Below, piece after piece: positions 8,706 through 17,500 of a stretch of DNA of 64,000 bases. The DNA is taken from the NCBI GenBank assembly GCA_947629395.1, contig CANRDQ010000004.1, positions 1-64,000 on the forward strand, read 5' to 3'. Source of the stretch: an uncultured Bacilli bacterium. GTDB lineage: Bacteria; Bacillota_I; Bacilli_A; RF39; UBA660. The stretch's first letter is position 1; each line of letters begins with the position of its first letter. Position numbers and translations under genes: made by a program. The notes under the pieces are model-generated. The model was not told where the DNA came from, did no database searches, and saw nothing but the letters and a program-made list of their open reading frames with translations.

Positions 8706-9908
8706 TTAATTTTGATTTAAATTTTTTCTAACTTCACTTTTATAAGCTTCTACTCCAGGTTGATCAAATGGATTAACTTCTAATAATAAACCACTGAAAG
8801 CAGCACTTAATAAGAAGAAATACATTAATTCACCCATAGCTTGACTATCCATTTTTTGAAGAGTAATTATATTACTTGGAGTATGCCCATCGTAATGAGC
8901 TTTTGCCACACTATCACTTATAATAAAGTTAATTTTATTAATGTCAGTATTATTATAAATAACTTCTTTACTTTCTTCCATACGTATTACAGTTTCAAAT
9001 ATTATAGGACTACCACTTTGGATAAATTGTCCTAATGAATGTAAATCTCTGGTATAGATAGTAGATACTGGGAATAATCCTTTATTATCTTTTCCTTCAC
9101 TTTCACCAAATAGTTGTTTTAACCATTCATTGAAATAAGCAAGGCTTGGTTCGTAAACTACAAAGTTTTCTATTTTGTAGTCTTTTTTATAAAGACTATT
9201 TCTGATACAAGCATATTCATAAGCTTTGTCAAAATATTTTAATTTAGAATTTTGATATCCCTCTAAGAAAGTATCAATATTAATACCTGCGACAGCGATT
9301 GGTAAAAGTCCTGCTGGAGTGGCAACAGAGAATCTTCCTCCTATATTTCTTGGAATTTCAAATGAAGTATAACCTTTTAAGTCAACTAATTTTCTAAGTT
9401 TACCATTTTCTTTATCAGTAGTTACAATAATTCTATCTTTTAGTTCTTCTTCACTATATTTTTCTGATAGTTTCTTTAAGATTAAATCAAAAGCAATACT
9501 AATTTCCATAGTAGTACCAGATTTAGAAATAACGTTAACAGTTACATCTTTATCTTCAATATATTCTAGTAATTGGTGCATATATTCACTAGACATATTA
9601 TTACCACCAAAGATTACTTCAACACCATCTTCTTTTTTGAAGTAATTTTTAAAAGTTTCAATAACGGCTTTAGCTCCTAAAAAAGAACCACCAATACCAA
9701 GTACTAAAAATACAGATGAATTTTCTCTAATGGCATTACTTACTTTCTTTATTTCTTCCACTTCTTGATTAGAAATACTTTCATCTAACCAGCCGATCAT
9801 TTCATGTTTTTTTAATTGTTCGATTATATCTTCTTTCTTATTTAAAAAATTATTATAATCTTCTTCATTAATATAAGAATTCATATAAGTAGTAAAATCA
9901 AATTTCAT
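8706..9908 (-). CDS. pgi: Glucose-6-phosphate isomerase
   Basis: Interconverts glucose 6-phosphate and fructose 6-phosphate in glycolysis. At 400 residues it is shorter than the usual approximately 450-residue Firmicute enzymes but keeps the SIS fold and family motifs: LGIGGSFLGAKAV, VISKSGTTMEISIAF, GGRFSVATPAGLLPI and the C-terminal NPFDQPGVEAYK. The RBS AGAGGTG precedes the ATG. It has its own promoter with a palindrome over the -35 region, and its own terminator. The product could supply glmS (about 62 kb in this window) and the phosphohexomutase. Confidence 0.97.
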   Translation of the reverse strand: MKFDFTTYMNSYINEEDYNNFLNKKEDIIEQLKKHEMIGWLDESISNQEVEEIKKVSNAIRENSSVFLVLGIGGSFLGAKAVIETFKNYFKKEDGVEVIFGGNNMSSEYMHQLLEYIEDKDVTVNVISKSGTTMEISIAFDLILKKLSEKYSEEELKDRIIVTTDKENGKLRKLVDLKGYTSFEIPRNIGGRFSVATPAGLLPIAVAGINIDTFLEGYQNSKLKYFDKAYEYACIRNSLYKKDYKIENFVVYEPSLAYFNEWLKQLFGESEGKDNKGLFPVSTIYTRDLHSLGQFIQSGSPIIFETVIRMEESKEVIYNNTDINKINFIISDSVAKAHYDGHTPSNIITLQKMDSQAMGELMYFFLLSAAFSGLLLEVNPFDQPGVEAYKSEVRKNLNQN

Positions 9909-9926
9909 ATTATCACCTCTAGCCTC

Positions 9927-9955
9927 ATTATATCATAAAAAAATTAATAGTAAAA
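9927..9955 (-). promoter_or_regulatory. Promoter of pgi (extended -10)
   Basis: TATAAT (9927-9932) preceded by TGA, an extended -10 context. At 17 nt the -35 is only TTTTAC (9950-9955), and these bases are the end of the palindrome at 9950-9969. Confidence 0.6.
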
Positions 9956-9991
9956 TAATATTATTTTACCCTACTATAGAATATTCTATAG
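9950..9991. repeat. Two adjacent perfect palindromes upstream of pgi
   Basis: A perfect 20-bp palindrome at 9950-9969 (half-site GTAAAATAAT) and a perfect 18-bp palindrome at 9974-9991 (CTATAGAATATTCTATAG) are separated by 4 bp. The first covers the weak -35 box of pgi. They look like operator dyads, but could also be the stem of a weak hairpin. No regulator is identified. Confidence 0.6.
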
Positions 9992-10004
9992 ATAATTTTT
10001 TAAA

Positions 10005-10030
10005 ACAAAAAAGGAAGTTTAATCTTCCTT
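10005..10030 (-). terminator. Terminator of the VPNTG surface protein gene
   Basis: AAGGAAG (10011-10017) pairs with CTTCCTT (10024-10030). It is followed on the minus strand by TTTTTTGTTTT and overlaps the stop codon. Confidence 0.7.
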
Positions 10031-10528
10031 CTTTTTAGTTTCTTTTTTGATAATATAAGAAATCATAAAATACGCAATAACCATAAAGATAACACCTATG
10101 ATATTACCTACTACTGAAGAATTTACTCCTGTGTTAGGTACTTCTACAGTAGTACTGATATTTTTATTATCTTCTTTAGCTTCATCTTCTTTAGTTTCTT
10201 CTACAGTTGGCTCTGTTTCATTTTGTTCTACATCTTCACTTTGGTCTGTTTCAGTTTCTTGGTTATCTTCAACATTATTATCTTCTTGTTCTTCTTTTAA
10301 ATGAGGATCTGTTTCTGGAGTAACTGGACCATTTCCATCTCCATAGTCAACTATTGGTGGACCAATTTCTTCATCTTCTTCTACATAACCCATATCAGGC
10401 TCACAAGTATATTCATCACGACAACTAATTAAATATGTTTTATAATCTGTTGAAGCAATTGTTTTAGTATTAGGGTTGATAAAAGTAAAAGAGATAATTA
10501 CTAAAAATAATAATACAAATTTTTTCAT
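10019..10528 (-). CDS. Small acidic cell-wall-anchored protein with a VPNTG sorting motif
   Basis: A 169-residue secreted protein. It has a signal peptide (MKKFVLLFLVIISFTFINP...), one possible disulfide pair (SCRDEYTCEPD), a low-complexity Glu/Asp/Thr-rich stalk, then VPNTG, a hydrophobic segment (VVGNIIGVIFMVIAYFMISY) and a KKETKKK tail. VPxTG is a known variant of the LPxTG sortase signal, so covalent attachment to peptidoglycan is likely. No sortase gene is in the window. ATG 11 nt after GGGAGG is preferred over the TTG 2 nt after it. Ligand or role unknown. It has its own promoter and terminator. Confidence 0.8.
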   Translation of the reverse strand: MKKFVLLFLVIISFTFINPNTKTIASTDYKTYLISCRDEYTCEPDMGYVEEDEEIGPPIVDYGDGNGPVTPETDPHLKEEQEDNNVEDNQETETDQSEDVEQNETEPTVEETKEDEAKEDNKNISTTVEVPNTGVNSSVVGNIIGVIFMVIAYFMISYIIKKETKKKED

Positions 10529-10559
10529 TATATTCAACGCCTCCCAAAATAACGGACTT

Positions 10560-10588
10560 ATTATAACACTTTTTTAGTTTTTTTTCAA
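10560..10588 (-). promoter_or_regulatory. Promoter of the VPNTG protein gene
   Basis: TTGAAA (10583-10588), 17 nt, TATAAT (10560-10565) on the minus strand. Confidence 0.8.
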
Positions 10589-10610
10589 CTAAAGCTAAAA
10601 TGAAATTAAA

Positions 10611-10637
10611 AAGAAAAGATACTTATTTCATGTATCT
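10611..10637 (-). terminator. Terminator of the CYTH gene
   Basis: Stem AGATAC/GTATCT (10617-10622 / 10632-10637) followed on the minus strand by TTTTCTTTTT. Confidence 0.7.
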
Positions 10638-11268
10638 AATCTTTTACTTCTGGCATTTCTTTGTCAAATTCTACTATATTATTAGGTTTTATTTTTTGTT
10701 CTTGACATAATTCTTTATATTTATCATCCCAACTAAGTCTATAAGAATCTTTTATATTTAAGCCAAGTTTTGAAGTCCAATATTTAACAACTTCTTCAGG
10801 ATTTTTATTATTACTTTTATTTTCTATTTCTAAGGCTATTCCAAATGGGTATTCGTCTATACTTATTTCAACGTCTTCATTTCCATATACTGTTCTGTAT
10901 CTTTCATAACTTTCAACAATATTAAAATGCATTACATTTTCTATAATAAACAAAAAGTTATCTATATCCTTATAAGGAATTTCTACTTCTTTTTCTTCTT
11001 CTTTATTTACATCAGTTTCTTTTGTGTCTTTTAATCTACGTTTCCAACTAAGTTTTGATTTTTTACTTTCTTCTCTAACAGACACTCTAAATCTAAATCT
11101 ACCATCTATTTCTTTTGAATAAAAATCATATCGTTCATCACAATGATTAAATTGTGTAGTTTTTTCATATGTTCTAGGAACTTTATTTAACTCCTTAAAT
11201 GTAGATAATAATTCATTTAAATATTTTAATTTGTTTTTACTATAATAGTATCTAACTTCATATTCCAT
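10636..11268 (-). CDS. CYTH-domain protein (triphosphate tunnel metalloenzyme family)
   Basis: A 210-residue cytosolic protein with the CYTH/TTM layout: an N-terminal ExExR-like motif (MEYEVRYYY), alternating basic strands (GRFRFRVSVR, KLSWKRRL), the acidic strand VEISIDEYPFGIALEIE, and the terminal SYRLSWDDKYKELCQ. Family members hydrolyse inorganic or thiamine triphosphate or make cAMP; the substrate cannot be told from sequence. Bacterial small TTMs are most often triphosphatases. Its promoter is TTGAGA/TATAAT and its leader contains a dyad. Confidence 0.8.
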   Translation of the reverse strand: MEYEVRYYYSKNKLKYLNELLSTFKELNKVPRTYEKTTQFNHCDERYDFYSKEIDGRFRFRVSVREESKKSKLSWKRRLKDTKETDVNKEEEKEVEIPYKDIDNFLFIIENVMHFNIVESYERYRTVYGNEDVEISIDEYPFGIALEIENKSNNKNPEEVVKYWTSKLGLNIKDSYRLSWDDKYKELCQEQKIKPNNIVEFDKEMPEVKD

Positions 11269-11286
11269 ACTATGCCTCCTGTGTTA

Positions 11287-11302
11287 ATGAATACATATTC
11301 AT
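11287..11302. repeat. Dyad ATGAATA-CA-TATTCAT in the CYTH gene leader
   Basis: A 7-bp inverted repeat with a 2-bp spacer, between the -10 box and the ribosome-binding site of the CYTH gene. Its position fits a repressor operator. Confidence 0.4.
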
Positions 11303-11312
11303 TTCTTCTTTT

Positions 11313-11341
11313 ATTATACTATTTACATCAGCAAATCTCAA
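11313..11341 (-). promoter_or_regulatory. Promoter of the CYTH gene
   Basis: TTGAGA (11336-11341), 17 nt, TATAAT (11313-11318) on the minus strand. Confidence 0.75.
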
Positions 11342-11453
11342 ATTATAATCAGAAAAGTTTTGTTCAGCTAATTTGACTTACTTTTATTATATTCTCAATT
11401 AATTCTTTAGTATTTTCTTTTAAGTCAAAATATTAATATTAAAATCTATCCTT

Positions 11454-11492
11454 ATAGTAGATTAAAAGAATAGATATTTAACTATCTACTAT
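11454..11492. repeat. Inverted repeat in the intergenic region downstream of the glucan synthase gene
   Basis: ATAGTAGAT (11454-11462) is repeated inverted as ATCTACTAT (11484-11492) around 21 nt. It lies in the roughly 270-bp non-coding stretch 11269-11536. A weaker terminator-like hairpin, AGGAGG/CCTTCT with T run, sits at about 11525-11551 at the end of the giant gene. I see nothing else in this gap. Confidence 0.4.
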
Positions 11493-11536
11493 TTATCTTT
11501 TAGAAAAATTTATTCTCTCTAACTAAAAAAGAAGGT

Positions 11537-14500
11537 TTAATCCTCCTTTTTATTGTTTATAAATACATCTACTTTATGAACTTTACCATCATTTATTAAA
11601 GGAATGATATCGTCTTTTAATAGATGATTATCTAGCTTAATTTTTTCTTTTGAAGCGCTATTTACATCAATAATATATAAAGTATTCATATATTTATATT
11701 CTAAAGTAAACTTATTCCAACTAGATGGCATAGCAGGTTTTATTTGAAGAGTGTCTCCCGATTTTTTAAATCCTAAAATATCTTTTAACCCGATTCTATA
11801 AAACCAACCAGCACTTCCTGTATACCAAGTCCATCCTCCTCTAGCTTTATAATCTACAGAAGAATAAATATCACCGGCGATAACATAAGGTTCAACTTTA
11901 TATCTGCCTACATCAGTATTAGTTTTACTTCTTTCAATTGGATTAATCATTTGGAAGATATTGTAGGCTTTATCAAAGTTACCTGTACGAATCAAAGCCA
12001 TTATATACCATGAAACAGCATGAGTATATTGACCACCATTTTCTCTTATTCCAGCTGGATAATTCATAATATAACCTGGATTATTAAGAGTCTTTTCAAA
12101 GGCTGGAGTTAATAGTTTAACAATTTTTAAGTCTTTATCAACTAGATAATTATCTACGGCTTGTAAAACTGTATTTATCTTATCTTTAGGAATAACATCA
12201 CTTAATATAGAGAAACTTTGTGATATTAAATCTATCTTACATTCATCATTAGAAAGACTACCTAATTTATCTCCATTATCGAAGTAAGCTCTTAAATAAT
12301 ATTCTTTATCCCAAGCTTTATTATTTAAGTTTTCTTTTAAGGTTTTATTAAAGTCAAGATATTCTTTTACTTTAAATTTAGGTTTATACACTTTAGCAAA
12401 CTTAGTAAATTTAGTAATGACATCATATAGGAAAAATCCTAGCCAAACACTTTCTCCTTTTCCTTTGATACCAACTTTATTCATACCATCATTCCAATCT
12501 CCTCCACCCATTAATGGAAGACCATGACGTCCCATATTATCCATAGAAAGTTTAATAGATTTAATACAATGTTCGAATAAAGTTTCTTTTTCTTCACTAT
12601 AAGTATAAGTTATACCTTTTTCATGTTCATAAGGTCTTAAAGTTTCAGCTTCTACATATGGTACTTCTTCATCTAGGATTGAATAATCATTAGTTACTTC
12701 TAAATATTCACTGGTAGCGTAAACTAACCATAAATAATCATCTTTATAACGACTACGAAGTCCAAATTTAATATGTTCATGCCACCAATGAAGAACATCT
12801 CCTTCTTTAAATTGATGAGCAGCATTTTCTAAAATTTGTTTTCTAGTCTGTTCAGGATTGACAGTAACAATATTCATAGAGTCTTGTAATTGATCACGAT
12901 AACCAAAAGCTCCACTAACTTGATAGAAACCACTTCTCGCTAAAATTCTTGAAGACATAGTTTGATATAAATACCAACCATTCATCATATAGTTAAAACT
13001 AATATCTGGAGTTTTTACATTAATAGTTGATAATTCTTCTTTCCATTTATCTTTAACTTTCTTAAATTCTTTCTTAGCAGTTTCTTCATGTTGATATTTA
13101 TGTAATAAATCTAGAGTTTCTTGATCACTCTTACCACTACCTAAACTGAAAACAATAACTTTCTCTTCTTCTCCTTTTAGAGTAACCTTATTAGTAATAG
13201 ATTTAACTAAAACTTGATCATCAATAACTTCAGAAATCTTCTCATTTGAAGTCATAAATACTGTTACATTATTGAAACTTCCATGATAAACATTTCGCAT
13301 TTTTAGGAAGTTATCAGCTCCCATATACTCAGTTAGAATATAACGACTAGTTTTTTCTTCTAAAATACCAAATGTTGGATTAATAAAGAATTCTATATCA
13401 AGTGAAGTTTTAGTTTTTTGTTTATTTTTGATTCTTAACATATAAATTTTTACAGTATCTTCTAATGGTACAAATTCGGTTAAACTCTTATCTAAATTAT
13501 TATCACTTGATTCTAGAATAGAATAACCAAAACCATGAATACATCTAGTAGGTTCAAAAACTTTACCATTTATTTTGAAACCTTCACTTTTATCATTAAC
13601 AACATTTTCATTAGTCCATGAAGTTATTTTAAATTCTCCACTGTTATAAGCATAAGTATAACCACAACCATTATTAGTAACAATAGTTCCAAAGTCTTTA
13701 CTAGCAATAACGTTACTCCATGGAGTTGGAGTATTTGGATTAGTTATAACATATTCACTACCCTTTAATCTAAAGCCACCAAAGCCATTAAAACAAGTAA
13801 GTTTTGGTATTTCTAATTCTAAGTTTTCTTCTTTTAATTTAGGGTATTCTTTACTGATAGAATTTGTTCTTTGAATTTCTTCTACTTTTTCTTTTAAGGA
13901 TTTATGATCTGAAACATCAAATCTAAGTCTTGGTACCATATTTAGTAAAATCTCTTCATCTTCAGTAATATCTTCATAATTTACTAATTTAACAATACCA
14001 GGTGTATGATAGAAGTTATTTAAAGTATACATTCTATAAAGTTCATCATCTACTTCTTTACTAATGATATCAGCATACTGTTTGTTTTCAGCATTAACAA
14101 TAATTATATCTACAAATATGGAATTATTTTTATAATATTCAAAACATTTTAATATTTCCATTACAAATGATATATCACTAATATCAGTTATTTTAACAAG
14201 AATAATTGGTCTATCTCCACTTATACCAAATTTCCATAATCCTGTTTGTGATAAAGCATTTTTCTTAAGAACTTCTTTTCTTTCTTCATTAATATTATAT
14301 TTAGAGGTTTGATATAAGTAATTTAACATCATATTGTAAAGTCTCATATCTTCACCAGTAATATTTAGAGTTTTAGTATTGATAATATTAGAAAGAGCTG
14401 ATACATCAAAAGCTTTATCAATAGTTCTTTTATTGTGATATGCCTCAATGATTTCATCTAATTGTTCTGTACTTCTTCCAAAACCATTAATAAAATATAC

Positions 14501-17500
14501 TACTTCTTTACTATTTGGTTCTATTTCTATAGTATTTCTAAGAGACATAATTGGTTCGATGTTAGCACCTACATGACTGGATAATTCTTGATTTAAAGCT
14601 TGAGGATTTTCTGTAGTATTACCTCTACCTATAAAGTTAAATCTATCTGTTTCATAGGTGTATACACTTTTAGGATTTTCTATTAAAAGTCGTTGAATCA
14701 TATAACTACTAATACTACTTTCTCGAGAAGTTCTTTTCATAGTTAAAGTATTTTTATCTCTATCATAACTACAAGATAAGAACATATTATTAAAGGCTTT
14801 ATGAGATAAATCATCAGTATTTTCACAAATAATAGGTTCTGTATAAGTAGTAAGTTCTAATCGTTTTACTTCATCACTTTCATTTTTGAAACTAATTTTT
14901 CTAATTTCAGCATGGTGATCATGAGTAACAATTATTTCTGTAGTAGTAATAATATCATTATCTTTTCTAATATATTTAACTTTATCACTAGCAAAAATTA
15001 TTTCATACTTATCAGGTTTTATATTCATTGGAGCGTAAGTATTACTCCATACATAGTTAGTATCTAAATCTTTAATATAGACGAACATACCATAATCTTG
15101 TTCTGTAATTTTACGATATCTATTAAGTTGTAAAGTTCTATATCTAGAGAATCCTGTTCCCCTATCATTAATAAGTAAACAATATTTTTTATTTGATAAA
15201 ACTGAGAACTCTGGTATTTCTGAAATATAAGGGAAAACTCTAATATTATTTTCAACTTGTTCTTTCTTATAATTATATTTTTTATATTTAGCCATTTTCA
15301 TATCGATATTAACTTTTACTTGAACTTTCTCTTTTAATAGAAGTTCAAAAGTCTTTACAGAAACATCATTATGGAAATAACCTTTTAGTTTACCTTCTGT
15401 TAAGTAATTCGCAAAAGAAAGTAAATTCATTCCTTGATGGTGAGCAAAATAAGCTTTAACAACACCTTTATTATCATAATCATAAGATTCATAGAAACCA
15501 TATTTATCATACATATCTAAATTAGTAAATTTCTTTAAGTTACGATATACATCTTTTGGGAATAACTCTAAAGCCATAATGGAAGAATATGGAGAAATAA
15601 CTATTCTATTTTCACTATCTTCTTTAGCTTTTAAATATGGAGTTGAAAAACTTTGATATTTATAGTTTAAAGAATTATCTAATTCATTATAAGCACTTTC
15701 ACTAATTCCCCAAGGTAGTTTTCTAGAAACACTTTCCATATATTCTACCTGACACATATGCGCAAAATGATAGGTTTCATCTAATAAAGTGTTCTTATAA
15801 TTTTTCATAAATAAGTAAGGCATAAAATATTCAAAGGAAGTTCCTGACCATGAAATAAGTCCTTTTTGATTTTTATAAGTAGTTAAAGATTTATCAAGTG
15901 ATAACCAATGTTTACTAGGAACATCTCCTTTACAGATGGCAACAAAACTAGTTAAACGTGATTCACTAGCAAACTTATTATAATTATAGATTGATAAATG
16001 TCCTTCAGCTTCATCATAACCAATTGAGAAGACATCTTTTTTTGTATATAACTTTTTAAAGTTAGTATTTTTAATAAGTGATTCTATTTTGTTTAATAAT
16101 TTTGTATGTTCACCTTTAGAATCAGTTACTTCGATAAAGTTTTTAACAATAATTAAACACGCTACAAAGTTACCTGAATCAACGGTAGATATAAATTTAG
16201 GATTCATAACTTGTTTAGTTTTTAAATCATACCAATTATATAAATGACCATACCATTTTTCTAGATGAGAAACTGTTTTTATAATGTTACCAATTAAATC
16301 TAGAGCTTTATTATAATCAATAAATTCTAATTCATAAGCAGAAATGATACTTGTTAAGGAATAACCTATATTAGTTGGAGAAGTTCTTAAATCTAGTTTC
16401 TCTTCTCTATTGTCTTGATAATTATCTGGCATAAGATAACCATATTCTTCTTTTAAAGAATCAGAGAAGAACATCCAAGTACGATAAGCCATTTTCTTAA
16501 TATTATCATTTTCTTTTTCTTCAAGTGGTGTTAAATCAGTATCTATCTTTTTACTAACATGATAAAGAATGAATGGTGATGAGATAAATACTAAACCAAT
16601 AACTATGGATAAAACATTTAAGTAAATAACACCAATGATAATCATGATTAATCCAAGTATTAGGTTTAAAGCAAAATCTTTAACATAACTCATTAAGTCT
16701 GTTTTAGCTTTTTTCTCTGCTTCTTCCATAGAAAGCCAATTAAGAAGATTTTTATGACTAATAAACATTCTATAAATACTACGAGTAAAAGCATCTAAAT
16801 AAAGTTTAGAATAATATGGAATAGTTGAAAACATAATATAGGTTTTTAAGAATAAAGCTTTTCCACCAAACATTAAGTTTTTATAGTAAAGTGTTAAAAA
16901 GTTAGTTTTCTTTTTATATAGTTTAGTTCTTAAGAAGAATAATACTTCTAAAGCTATTACTAGTAAGACAAATATTAAGTAAACATAAGGAGGTAAAACG
17001 CCTAAATATAAACCTAATAGTAAAGTTAATAATAGTGCTGGCATTAAAAACATACGGGCTATATTATCAAAGATTTTATATTTACCAAGTAAAGAAACTG
17101 GATTTTTTTCTCTTTTATTTTTATAACCTCTGACTGTAAATTTTAGCCACTGAAGTATTTGAACATCTCCTCTAGCCCAACGATGTTGACGAGTTACATC
17201 TGTTAAAAAGTTAGCTGGAAAACCATCAATTACTTCTACATCAGAAACATAAGCACATCTTAGATAATTTCCTTCTAGTAAATCATGACTTAATATTAAA
17301 TCATTTGGAAATCTATTGTATAAAAGTTCATCAAACATTTCGAGATTATAAATACCTTTACCAATAAAACTTCCTTCAGAGAAAGAATCTTGGAAGACGT
17401 GTGGTATAACAGCACTATAAGCATCAAAGCCACCTACTCCCGCAAATATTTGAGCATAAAGAGAATTATTAGTAGATTCAATATCAACACTAACTCTTGG

